64,000 bases of DNA, taken from Oxytricha trifallax. Taxonomy: Eukaryota > Ciliophora > Spirotrichea > Sporadotrichida > Oxytrichidae. Of the stretch, positions 49,261 to 61,010 are shown one piece after another. The translations under genes and the position numbers were made by a program. Every line of letters begins with the position of its first letter. Position 1 is the stretch's first letter. The notes under the pieces were generated by a model, which worked only from the letters and a program-made list of their open reading frames with translations, ran no database searches and had not been told where the DNA came from. The stretch is from assembly GCA_000711775.1 (NCBI GenBank), contig ARYC01000569.1, forward strand, positions 50,027 through 114,026, written 5' to 3'.

Positions 49261-49910
49261 TTCGATTTAACTAAATAAATTATTGAAATTCTGAAAAAAT
49301 ATATATATATATGATTAATCATATTAGTTTATTAATAGCTATAGTTTTGAATATTTGTACTTCTTTTATCAAGGAAAAATAATTCAAATCAAACATTTGA
49401 AATCGTTTTAGTGATAAATAATTTTTCTTTTGGATGATAAAAATAAAATTGCCTGAATTTATTAATAAATTAAAATCTAAGGTTATATTTGAGGATAAGT
49501 TAACCTCATGTCATTAATTAGTAAATTAAAAATATATAATTTTATTTAAATTTTTTTTAGTTCTATTACTGAATTTTAAAATGAAAATAAAAATACAATT
49601 TAATTTAATGCTTGATATATTAGTCTAACTTTAACAATCTTAATAATTATTAATAGTATTTTATAATTGTTTTTATTTAGACAATATATAAAGTTAACAA
49701 GGTCATCAAAATCTTTATAAAATAGGTTTATTTTAATAATAATTTAATTTTTATATATTAAACTTACAATTGAAATTGTTGAATAATTTTCTGCTAATTA
49801 CACATAAACTAGGTTTAATGTAAAATAAATATATGGAATGGTTGATAAATTATTTTTTATATTTGTATCAGGTTTTAAGATTAAATTGAATTCAATTTAA
49901 GAGAATGCTT
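49261..49910. other. AT-rich spacer
   Basis: Lies downstream of copy 4's stop. No coding pattern or element recognised. Confidence 0.5.
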
Positions 49911-52900
49911 TCATTCAGCTACATGATAAACAGCTGACCTTCTGAACTCCCCTGTGCATTTCGTGCATTTAATAATATTAATTATATAAATATTTAATAA
50001 ATATTTAACTCCATAAATTTAGAACTAAAAGGATATATTCAACTATAAATAAATGAAGAGAAACCTTTAAAATAAAGACACATTTACTTATTTAATTTGA
50101 TTCAGCATCTGCGCACATAGTTAGGGGACATTCTGGGCCTGAATTGGAATTGAGTCCATATCTGCAAATGAAATTTGAATCTTAAACGTAGACATCATTT
50201 TCTCCATCCTGGGTGCTGGTTAAGGTAAAATGTATATAAAACTAATTTATTTAAAGTCCATTGATAAAGTGCAACTAGATCCCCGTTTTTGTTGTCACAA
50301 GAGACAGTATCAATTGTAATTTTTGATTGATGGATTGATCTTTGACTTGATTTGAAGATGTTATATAAATTAATTGAAAATTGTCCAAAATCTAATGCTG
50401 GGGCATAAATAAACCAGATTGATATAATCATATAGTTTCATACTTTGACAATGAGGCATCTTAATCAATCCTGATTCAAAGCCAAATTGGATACTCAAAT
50501 ACTGGACAGAATATTTCAAGATCCATGCTCTCTAATCAGGTTGCCAGAAAAGATCCTTTGGTATTTACGAAAAAATAATTTAGAAATAAATTATTACATC
50601 ATTTCGATCAATGGTAAATGAAAAACAATAGGTCAATATACGAAATAAATCTTAAAAACGTTTGACTGTCTTTGCATGTTCCTTTTAAGTTATTACCATC
50701 TGCATTTATGAATATTCCTTAACCATGTTTTAGCTGTGTGAAATTTTTGTCTGTTCCCACCACAACCACTCTTACTAGGTGCAACCCTTGGAAATTATAA
50801 AATTTAGATATGATTTTTGTAACTTACATTTAAATGAGTGGCACGGTATATTCTGCTCAGACATTTTCCATTTTCTGTAATTTCTAATTAATATAAATTT
50901 TAATCAATAAATTTTTATAATAAACTGTGATTATTTTTCCTCTTTGAGTTACCCACTTCCTCAATTTAGTGCCTATATTTCAGGTAAAATCCAATTTGTT
51001 AAAGACATTTTTTTTTACTTTACAAAAGGGAACTCTGAGAGAAATTTTAACGGATTTTATTGTGAAAGGTATTTGTCTCACTTTTTTCGATACAGGATAG
51101 ATGAATCATTCTGATTTAAAAAAGTCTAAATGATCAAATGTAGGCTATTTTCAATGTCAGGGTCCCTGAAACTTTGATAGAAACATACTGAGGATGTTCT
51201 ATAATATGATTTTTATCTGATAAACATAGTTAATTCATAATCTTGATCTCCCTATACCGATATTGGTATTTATTTACATCCCAATATGAAAATTACGAAA
51301 CATATTTAAAGATGTTAACACTAACATGGTTAGATAAAGTAGTCTTTTCGTATGCACCCATAAAACTGAAGCCAGATTCAATTGTTGCTGTGAATTCCTC
51401 TAAGACAGTTGACTCCTCTTTTTGAACAGTATCCTTACTCCATCCTTTTTCAATGGAGTGAGTTAAAGTTCCACTATTATCAAGATAATATTATTAATTA
51501 TTGCAAATCATAAAATTATTCATCTTTAATATTACCAGATGATACTCTTTCCCATTAAGTTAAGACATCAATTCTAGCATTCACTTTCTTGATTACCTGC
51601 ATGCTTCTTGTTTCACGATACCATCCTTAAAGATCACCGTTAGCCATATCGTAGCTTTTGGGTCCTTGGATAGTAACACGTTCACCACCATAATAATCAC
51701 CTTTGAAAAGAGTTACAATCAGACCATCTGGAACAACGATTGAAGTGAGTGCTCCACCGTGGCCACCCTTGTCAATATGATGTCTCTTAATATCGTCGCT
51801 GGTGTATTGTCCCTCAGCGAAGAGTCCTGCATGACCAGATTCATATCTCTCTCTGCTGAATCCTTGTACGTATAAGTCTGTTTTAGGGTCATATGGGTAA
51901 ATTAGAATTTGACTAGCCATGTCATTCACACCGTCCTGCATTAAAAACCCCAAAAATCCCTTAATGAGTTTTATGTGTTTGATTGAAATGGGTAACATCG
52001 AGGATTAGGTTTTCTTTGTAATTGATTAAAATTTTGTTTCCTAATTTGATTTAATTTTTATTTTTTGTAATAGTAATTCTATATGATTCAATTTTGCACA
52101 AATTTAGACGCTTAAAAAAATAATTTTATCAAATATTAATAATGAAGTTTTATAAAATCTTATTTTTCGATATGTTTTGTCTAGTTTTATCAAAATTGTG
52201 CTATACTTTCAATATTTCATATTCCATATTTGAAGTTGCTTATTTCATAATTAATTTACTCCCAAAATAGTATTTTGCTATTTAGGAGGTCTATTTTTTT
52301 ATTTTATATTAAGGTGCTCCTAATATGATTTTTAACTTAATTTTTGCCTAATAATTTAATTTTAACTATATTAGGAGGTCCTCCTAATTAAATTATTGAT
52401 TAATTGGGTGCTAATATAATTGAACTTTATGTCCATTTCTAAAACTTGTTTAAATTTAAATATCCTTCTCCATAGTAAACATTTTAATTACTCTCTTATT
52501 ATATGCCTTTATTAAATAGGTGCTATTTCAATAAATGATTCTGTAAATATATTTTTAATATTCGACATGCATTTCAGCTTGTTTTACATCTAACTAATGA
52601 ATAAAATGGATCAACAATTATATAAAATATCTCTAATTTCTCCAATACTTAAAATATTTTATTTATTTATGTTAGAAAACTTTAAAAGATCTGTTAAAAA
52701 TTAGGTCTGATAATAGTTTTTCAAACACTATATTATAGCATAAAGTAAAAGTAATTAAATATAGAACCTTAATTTTTAAAATAATTTTTGCCTATCTCTT
52801 AAAAATCAATAATGAATGAAATAATTGTTTCTCAAAAATTATTGATATTTTGATCGTTTATAAAAAAGTTGAAAAAATCGTAAGTAATTTTGTAAAATTT

Positions 52901-53785
52901 AACATTTAATTAAAAAGATCTCAAACATATAACTAACTAAATTTACACATTAGGTATGAAAGAAAGGTTTGTAAAAAAGATTTTATTATAAATCAGCATG
53001 AAAATGAGCTTCATAACCAAAAGAAAACCTAGTCCCCAACATTACCCATATTAGTCTTAACACAAATAAAACTCATTAAGCGGTTTTGGGGTTTTGATTG
53101 TAGCAGTGTTGTAAGGACCCAGGACGTCCAAAGCATTCAATTTATAGATTATATGTGATTTAATATTAAATTAATAGAATTTTAATTGTCCCAATGATCT
53201 TCTGAACCACAGCCAGCGTGTTTGCAGATTCTAACTCTTAATCCCTCTCCTATTTGGAAAGATGACATATCATCGTTGAAGCCAACATTGCCTAAGTAAA
53301 CATTAATTAACTTTACATTAAATTATGTTAAAAAAATGATTTTCTATCATAAAATATCAATTCAAAAATTGCATACTATAATTCTTTTATAAAGAATTAT
53401 TTTTTTATGATTCTTATATAAATAATTGCATTCTATGCTTCTAATTTTAATAATGATTGGTAACTCCTGATGCCAAGTTCATTTCAAATTTTCTTCCACC
53501 AAAGCCATATTCACTGTAGAAATAGGCTGTGCCTGGAGGAGCCATAGGGAAAAAGTCAGCTAAGTTTTGAGCACTTTCATTGGAATAGTTTGAGCTGAGC
53601 ATAAAAAGTCAATTTATTTTTATGTTTTAATTAATAAATTTAAGTGCGGCTGCGCTTGCAAGAGCAATGGCAGAAACTGTGCCAACTACTTTCAAGAATG
53701 TTTTGCTTTTAGTGGTCTTTTTATTTATTTCAATGAGATTTTTTTCAAATATTTAATAGAGTATATACAAATATGGACAATGCAT
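49911..53785 (-). CDS. Secreted/anchored beta-gamma-crystallin-like protein, array copy 4, with two large insertions
   Basis: Candidate start ATG 53783-53785 is in frame with TKSKTFLKVVGTVSAIALAS. A short IES then separates the anchor from the first crystallin segment (53450-53605: AYFYSEYGFGGRKFEM). Next come IGEGLRVRICKHAGC (about 53180-53290), a 1,154-bp TBE-ended element (51943-53096), the central domain (51560-51940) with HAGLFAEGQYTSDDIKRHH and signature 2 LFKGDYYGGERV, and the beta module (about 51320-51480) with VLEEFTATIESGFSFMGAYE. A 945-bp IES holds a separate small gene. After it lie HQSKITIDTVSCDNKNGD, the Cys tail ICRYGLNSNS, CPLTMC and CTKCTGEFRRSA, and TGA 49911-49913. The coding parts look intact. 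Its sequence is closest to copy 3. Confidence 0.65.
50364..51317. other. IES, 945 bp plus pointer AAGATGTTA, carrying a gene
   Basis: The 9-bp repeat AAGATGTTA is at 50355-50363 and 51309-51317. Copy 3 has the uninterrupted site (GAATATGTTAATACTAACG near 41632). The DNA between is unrelated to the array and contains the small minus-strand gene at 50608-50864. Confidence 0.8.
50608..50864 (-). CDS. Small gene inside an IES (germline-limited candidate)
   Basis: Not recognised. Exon 1 from ATG 50862-50864 encodes MSEQNIPCHSFK. A 41-nt GT-AG intron (50787-50827) follows, then WLHLVRVVVVGTDKNFTQLK, GQGIFINADGNNLKGTCKDS and a short end to TGA 50608-50610, giving about 71 residues. Exon 1 and the intron start (TGTAAGTTACAAAAA) are clearly related to the plus-strand gene at 46886, although the second exons differ. 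Because it lies within DNA bounded by a 9-bp pointer in the middle of another gene, it should be removed during macronuclear development. Confidence 0.5.
51943..53096. mobile_element. Non-autonomous TBE-ended element, 1,154 bp
   Basis: Left end AAAAACCCCAAAAATCCCTT, right end the complement of CAAAACCCCAAAACCGCTTA. The inverted repeat extends about 75 bp (shared TTAATGAGTTTTAT, ATGGGTAA, TAGGTTTTCTTT). ATT is duplicated on both sides (51940-51942, 53097-53099) and occurs once in copy 3 (GCATTGTAGCAG). TBE elements of Oxytricha have telomere-like ends and a 3-bp ANT target; this one is too short and too AT-rich to encode their proteins. Confidence 0.85.
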
Positions 53786-55362
53786 AAAAATTTGTGTTAT
53801 AAATAAATAGATTCATCGTGAATTATAATTTATAAATATATAATAAGGAACTTTATATAACTCTATTTTGTATTTAGAATAATATCCATAAACTTCTTTA
53901 AAATATTATACATATCCAAATTATTGTATTTCTATCTATCTTATAATATTTTTAATTAATAATTCTGTTTTCAAAAGTAGTGGTACTTGGATTATAAAAT
54001 AAAAAATAAAAATATTTTTTATAAAGCTTTACCAAACTCATCTTGCCTTATTCCCATGAAACTATTGAAATGTTTGGAATACAGACAAATATTAATGAAT
54101 TTTATTTTTACCTTCACTTTATATTATTATCACAAAAAACACCTTTCAGCCAAATATATTAAAAAGATTTTTTTATAATTATTTACAATAAAGTGATATA
54201 ACTTGTAACCAATTAAAATTGCCATCATTTAATCAATCTTCAATAAACTATTCTTTATAACATCGATAATTATAGCTGTAATTTATTAATGTACAATGAA
54301 TGGTTTTGGGTTCAATAAATTAATTGTTATAATTAATATTAACATGAAGAACCTTTTCATATTTTTTTGATAAAGTTAACCTATTAAACCTTATAGTTTA
54401 ATTCATATTATAGTAGATAAGTGAATTTATTTACTTATTATTATTTTTTAATTTATTTATTTTGTAGACAAATAATTATTAATGAGTAAAAATAAAGATA
54501 TTCATTTAAATATTTGGTTGAATAGAATATTACAACTGTTCAAGCCGACTAATATGTTATATTCTGAAAGTATACACGCTAAATCTAAAAGAATATCAAA
54601 CTCAGGCATACCTTCTAGAAGCAAGTAACCTTGTGGTAAAAAAAATATTTAATTTAAAAATTGGCCCTTGGATTAAGATTGAGTTGGATACCCAAATACA
54701 TTAAAAAATCTGATTTATATATCTTGCTAGGCTAAATCTCAGTATTAATTTCCGTACAGGATTAAATAATAATATTATTAGAAATTCAGGAATCTCAAAA
54801 TTCTATAAACATTTACCTTAACTCTGAAAGTAACTTAAAAGTATATTTGGAATAAATCCTTATAAATATTTTATCTAGAATTAATTAAATGAAAAAAATA
54901 TTCTTATTTATTCATTGTAATTAATTAGTATATCTAGTGATATATTATTATAATTAAGAAAATACTAAATTAGATCTATTGATTATGATAAAATATAAAA
55001 TTTTAATACATGTTATTATGGGGAGGCGACTTGATAAATAGATTTAGTTGGTCTCACCATTAATAAAAGCAAAAGCAAAAATTATTAAAATGTAGCAAGT
55101 ATAAACAAGCATTATTTGATTTATTTTCATCAAAAAATATAATTTTTTGTTGTTGCTGCACTTATTAATTTTTGTTTAGATAAAATATTTTTATTATTGA
55201 ATTCAAAACTTGAAAGTGAATATTATGATGAAAAAACAATTATACATATAAGGAATAAATTAAAATAGTTGAATAAATTTAATATATGTTAATTTAAGAA
55301 ATTAACTTGTTATTCGGTTTGATATGTTAAAGAAGATTAAATTTTCTATAAATTGTTGATTT
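53786..55362. other. AT-rich spacer between copies 4 and 5
   Basis: No convincing gene. The first about 160 bp match the upstream DNA of copy 3. A patch at about 54650-54770 (GTTGGATACCCAAATAC) resembles DNA in the 945-bp IES (TTGGATACTCAAATAC at about 50487), hinting at a shared repeat. Near 55020 there is a G/C-richer GGGGAGGCGACTTGATAAAT with no clear role. Confidence 0.5.
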
Positions 55363-57059
55363 TCATTGAGAAACTTCTTAATTTGTAGACATTAAGAAAG
55401 AACCTGTGCATTGAGTGCATTCAGAAAAAATATTAAAGTAAATTATGTATGAAAAGAGAAAATACAATATAGTAAAATTAGATCTAATCTATTTATTATA
55501 AATTGGCTTATAAAAATGAATGGAAGTAAATCTATTGGTAGAATTTTAAAAAAAAAACTAATTTATTTGATTCAGAATTGGCGCACATAGTGAGAGGGCA
55601 AGCGGGGCCTGTGTTTGAATTAAGACCATATCTACAGATGTAGTTTGCATCTTGAATGTAGATATCATTTTCACCGTCTTGAGTGCCAGTTAAAGTTTAA
55701 TAAAAGTTTAAGATATTTTAAAGTCCATTGATAAAGTGCAACTAATTACCTTTCTGGATTATCACAAACAACGGTGTCAGTTGTAATTTTTGATTGGTGA
55801 ATAGATCTCTAGCAAGAACTGAAGATGTTTAAACTAATGTGATTAGTCAAGGTTGTTTTTTCATAAGCTCCCATAAAATTGAAACCAGCTTCAGCTGTTG
55901 CAGTAAATTCTTCTAAGACAGTTTTCTCATCTTTTTGAACAATATCCTTGCTCCAACCTTTTTAAATGACGTGAGTTATAGTTCCACTATTATAAATACT
56001 CTATAAATAATTAAAAAAAAACATCGGAAGTATCTTTGCATTAACATTACCAGAAGATACTCTCTCCCATTATGTTAATACGTCAATTTTTGCATGTTAA
56101 ACCTTTAAGACCTACAAACTTCTCATTTCATGGTTCCAGTGCTCAACTTCACTGTGTTAAAAATCGTATGTTTTAGGGCCTTAGATAACAAGTCTCTCAC
56201 CTCTATAGTAATCTTCTTTATAGAGTGTAGCAATTAAGCCCTCTGGTACGACTATTGAAGTGAGTGCTCCACCGTAGCCTCCTTTGTCAAGATGATGTCT
56301 CTTAATATCTTCGCTGTCGTATTGACCTTCTGCAAAGATTCCAGCATAACCAGCTTCAAATCTCTCTCTACTGAACCCCTGAATGTACTTCTCATTTTTA
56401 GAGTCATATGGGTAAATAATAACATGACTGGCCATGTCATTCACATCATTCATTGTGGCAGAGTTGTAAGGACCAATAATGTCAAGGGCATTTAATTTTT
56501 ATGCCAAATATTTCATTTAAATGTGTTTAAAATAAGTCGTAATTGTCCCAATGATCTTCTTCTTAGCAGTTAGTATGTTTACAAATTTTGACTCTCACGC
56601 CTTCACCAATTTGGAAAGATGAAAGACAATCGTTATAACCCAATTAATCCAAGTTGACATTTACTTACCTTATAAAATATCAATTTTCCCTTGAAAAATG
56701 CTAAAAGTTATTCCCGTTTTTTAATATTAGATTTAATATATCAAAGTTATTAAATACACTATATATAATTGGTTCTTGTTGATAAGCTCAATTCAAGTCT
56801 TCTTCTTCCCTTGAACCCCTCATCCTCATAGAACATAGCGGAGCCAAAAGGCACTTAGGGTTAAAAGTCTCCTAAAACTTGAGCACCCTAATTCGAATAA
56901 TTTGAGTTGAACATGAAAAGTTAAATTAATTATTCATTAAAAATTACAATATAATGTTAATTATTTAAAAAGTGCAGCTGCACTTGCAAGAGCAACGACG
57001 GAAACTGTTCCTACTACTTTCAAGAGGGTTTGACTTCTTGAGGGCTTTATGTGATTCAT
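55363..57059 (-). CDS. Secreted/anchored beta-gamma-crystallin-like protein, array copy 5
   Basis: The least interrupted copy. ATG 57057-57059 (MNHIKPSRSQ), anchor LLKVVGTVSVVALASAAALF, a short IES, then the first crystallin segment (about 56770-56915) with signature MFYEDEGFKGRRRLEL. Next are IGEGVRVKICKHTNC (56540-56630), the central domain with YAGIFAEGQYDSEDIKRHHL and signature 2 LYKEDYYRGERLVI (56190-56460), and the beta module (about 55850-55990) whose FNFMGAYEKTTLTNHIS-like segment is conserved. The Cys tail is CRYGLNSNTG, CPLTMC and a diverged CTQCT end, TGA 55363-55365. The central residues reading QGFSRERFEAGYAG are shared with copies 3 and 4. Open throughout in the parts I translated. 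Confidence 0.7.
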
Positions 57060-58339
57060 TTTAAATAAAAAAAAGCATAAGTAAAAATTATAAATAATAA
57101 TATTCAATTAAATTTAAATTAAAATTTAATTTTATAGATTCATCTTAAATTATTAGTATTATATATTATAATCGGATTCTGAATATAAATAATAATATTA
57201 ATAAAACTAATAATAATATCTTTAAAATTAATAATAATATCTTTAAAATAACTTATAAATTATATAAATCCATGCTAATTTAATATTATATTATTATGTA
57301 AAATAAAGATAAACAAATTCATATGAAAAGAATTAATATATTTATAATTGAAATTATTAAAATTAATTATATTGATATATTTATTAAAAAAGACCTATTA
57401 TTTAAATTAATTTTTTATATATGAATTTATAATACTAAAAATTTTAAAAATTGAAAGAAAAGACAATAAAAAAATATTTAATTTTTTATGTATTAAGAAT
57501 ATTTTCTTTAAAAAAAGAAACACTGTAATAAACTTTCTCTTTTCAAGGTATTTAACAAGCATAGCTGCAAATTATATATGATATTTTTAAATATTTAATT
57601 ATTTAATTAATTCATATTTTTAAATTGAAACATTAAAAAATTATATTTTTTTTAATAAATCTAATTTTTCATATATATATTGTTGTCATTTTATTGCGAA
57701 ATTTAAATATTAAAAGTATTTATACTAATTTTTGGAGAATTCTTTATTTTTAAAGATTTAATTGTTTTAAATTCATTTTTAATCTAATTATTTTATTCTC
57801 TTTTTAATAATTAAAAAAATACTTATTTTTTTAACTAAAAGATAGATAAATGGAATATTACCTTCATAATATACATATAAATTAAAAATATTAATATATT
57901 CCTTAATTATATAATAATATTTTTAGATTTTTTATGGAAAATACTAATAAAAATTGTTAATTTTAATATAAAAAAATGTATTTCAAAATCAGATAACTTG
58001 ATTAAAAACCATCTACAATAAAATTCATTTAATGTTCATCTTTTATTAAATAATTTAAGATTTTATAATTTACCTAATTTTTCAAGTTCATTTTTTTTGG
58101 AAATAAAATTAATATTATATATAGTTTACAAAACCTATCTTAATTTCTATTCTATTATAACTTTTTAATTCTTTTTTTTTAAAATTAAACTAATATTAAA
58201 AATTTATTAAATTTCTTTAATTTAGACTTAATACCCCTTTTCTTGTATTAAAATAAAATTGATAAATAGAAATGATTTATAAAAAAAAACATCTGTATAA
58301 TTTTATAATAATAAAGGAGTATTGAATTTATCTTTAGTA
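57060..58339. other. AT-rich spacer between copies 5 and 6
   Basis: Nearly 1.3 kb of A/T-dominated DNA with no coding pattern, element ends or foldbacks recognised. Confidence 0.55.
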
Positions 58340-59334
58340 GATGTTTATCATTCAGAAATTTGTTCAGATAATGACATTAAGAACTCTCCTGTCACTTACT
58401 GCATTTAATAAATAATAAAAATAGTCTAGATAGTTAAACTTAAAATTTAAGAAAGTAAAAATATCCAGATTGTAAATGAAACATTAAAAATTCAAATGAA
58501 TAATTTGAAAAATAATAAAAATTATTATTAAGGATCAGCGCACATTGTGAGTGGAGAAACTGGAGCAGAGTTTGAATTTAATCCATTACTGAAAATATAC
58601 TTTTTATCTTGAATGTAGACATCGTTTTCACTGTTTTCAATACTTTGAAAGGTTATAAAAGAATTAAAAATTTAAAAGTCCATTATAAAAACAATTAACT
58701 CTCTCTCTCTGTATTTTTACAGACAGCCGTGTCAGTGAAAAGTTTTGATTGATGAATTGATCTATCGCAAGAATTGAAGATAATAAGACTCGCATTATTA
58801 GTCAGAGTGGTCTTTGTGTAAGCTCATAAAAATGAAACCAGTTTCAGCTGTTGCAGTAAATTCCTCCAAAACTCCTTGTCAAATAACGTGACTAATAGTT
58901 TTACTATTATAAGTAGCCTAATTAATTCCTTAAGAAAAAGATATGCTAAATAACTCCGATAAAACATTACAGGTAGCTACTCTCTCCCATTTTGTTAAAA
59001 CGTCAATAATAGTCTGTGAAAACCTTTAAGACCTACAAGCTTCTCATTTTATGATTCCAGTTTTTAACTTCATTATGAGAAAAGTCCATAGTTTTAGGAT
59101 CTTGAATTACAAGTCTCTCACCTCTAAATAAATCTTTTTTGTAAAGTGAAGCAATTAGACCCTGAGATTAAAAGTGAATTTAGTGATCCATCGTAGCCTC
59201 CCTTGTTAAGATGATGCCTCATAATATCTTCACTGTAGTATTGGTCTTCATCTACATCTTCTATTGAAGCTGAATTGTATGGACCGACAATTTTCATTGA
59301 ATTTATTTAATGAAAGAGTAAGCATTTAATGCAT

Positions 59335-60234
59335 TATAAAAACCCCTTGATTCATTTAAGACTGGAAATAATGGTAAATATAGGAGAAAATGAATAAAGT
59401 ACAGATAAATATACTTCTCAGTAGTTGGTTGAGGTCTTTGGTTTTTTGTTGGTTAAAATTTTTAGAAATTACCAAAAATTAATTTTAATTGGTAGAGATT
59501 ATTTTTTTAAAGTTTAATAATCCTACTAATGTTTTTTATCTTGCTGGAATCAATTTTAATATCTGATCAGTTACTATTCTTTAATCAATATAATGATTAA
59601 AATTTGTTGTAAAATTCAAAATATATACAAATAATACTTAACTTATACACGCTATTTTAATCTTAATTTATTTAAATATATAAAACACTACTCTATCTCG
59701 AAATTATGATCATTTAGAGATAGAGTGCTTTAAATTATAATTAAATTAATAATAAGTTAAATAAGCTGATATGAATGAAATTTAGTTTTTAATAGATGAA
59801 TGTTCAGTTTTAGTTAATATAGAGCTAAATCATAATTTAAAAATAATTAATAATTACAGGATAAAGTTTATAAAATAATCTTGATTTTAATAATATGTTT
59901 ATAAAGTTTGAGAATAAATTATTTATTTACTAAAACTGAACATTCATCTATTAAAAACTAAATTTCATTCATTTCAGCTTATTTAACTTATTATTAATTT
60001 AATTTTAATTTATAGCACTCTAACTCGAAATGATCATAATTTCGAGATAGAGTAGTGTTTTATATATTTAAATAAATCAAGATTAAAATATCGTGTATAA
60101 GTTAAGTATTATTTGTATATATTTTGAATTTTACAACAAATTTTAATCATTAATTATTTTTATTTTAGCAATTAAACTTGATCTGTTTATTCTTAAGCCT
60201 TATTTCCAGTCTTAAATTATTAAGGGGTTTTATA
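59335..60234. mobile_element. 900-bp foldback element with AAAACCCC ends, in copy 6
   Basis: Left TATAAAAACCCCTTGATTCA and right complement of TATAAAACCCCTTAATAATT share ATTTAAGACTGGAAATAA. The inner part (about 59600-60140) is another long palindrome built around ACTCTATCTCGAAATTATGA and its complement. There is no ORF. The ends resemble half a telomere repeat, distinct from the 17-bp TBE end. Confidence 0.72.
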
Positions 60235-60403
60235 TATTTAACGATTGTTCCATTAATATCTTTTTAGCAGTTCATATGCCTACATTTTTACCTCTCACTC
60301 CTTCACATAGAAGACATGCAATCGTTGAAAACATCAGTATCTAAGTTAACATTATAAAAATAATTATCATATATTTTACATTATGTTGAATATGGATTTT
60401 AAT

Positions 60404-60445
60404 ATTTAAACCCCAAAAGGCCCAATAGGTTTAAAAAGGGTTTTT
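60404..60445. mobile_element. Possible degenerate telomere-like element end
   Basis: TTTAAACCCCAAAAGGCCCA then AATAGG resembles CAAAACCCCAAAACCCCTTAATGAGG with mismatches. It is followed by an inverted AAGGGTTTTTT at 60436. No partner end was identified. Confidence 0.3.
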
Positions 60446-61010
60446 TAATTATTTGCTAACAATGTGATATTCTGTTACATTAAATATAAATGTTGTTACT
60501 AATCGTTACCTGATCAAATCTAAATATCTCTTATTCTCATTTCATATTAAAAATGCAAAATATAATTCCAATTCCAGTTTAAATCAGACTTGATTACAAA
60601 ATAATGAGTTTAAAATTTTGAATAGAAAATTAGGGGATTTAATTTCAATTTATCCTTTAAATATAACTCTAAAAAGCATTGTAAAGGTGTAACATCATTT
60701 AATATTGATTGGTATTAGTTGACAATCTCATTTAAATTCTTCTTCCTCATTTAAAACCTTAATCATCATAAACAAATGCTAAACCTTAATTTACTTAAGG
60801 ATGGAAATCTCCCAGAACTTGTGCTCCCAAATTTAAGTAGCTTGATTTGAGCATGAAAAGTTTATTTATTTACATTAATTTTTCATCAAAAAATATGATA
60901 AAAATAATTTAATGTTAAAGTGCAGCTGCGCTTGCAAGAGCCACAGCGGAAACTGTTCCTACTACTTTTAAAAGGGTTTTACTTTTAGTAGTTTTGGTTT
61001 TAATGTTCAT

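Larger units (their letters stand above)
58340..61010 (-). pseudogene. Beta-gamma-crystallin-like gene, array copy 6 (decaying)
   Basis: Recognisable pieces in the usual order: start ATG 61008-61010 (MNIKTKTTKSKTLLKVVGTV), the first crystallin segment (60720-60860), the Cys strand (about 60240-60340), the central domain (59100-59290), the beta module (about 58745-58915) and the Cys tail (58350-58610). Damage is extensive. A TGA interrupts the first Greek-key motif (after GFK), the central domain lacks the roughly 50 residues before DQYYSEDIMRHHLNKGGY, a frameshift follows at about 59165, and in the tail the second Cys of the CTxC motif is a TGA (58395-58397). A telomere-ended element also sits in the gene. 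A relic, not functional. Confidence 0.7.
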
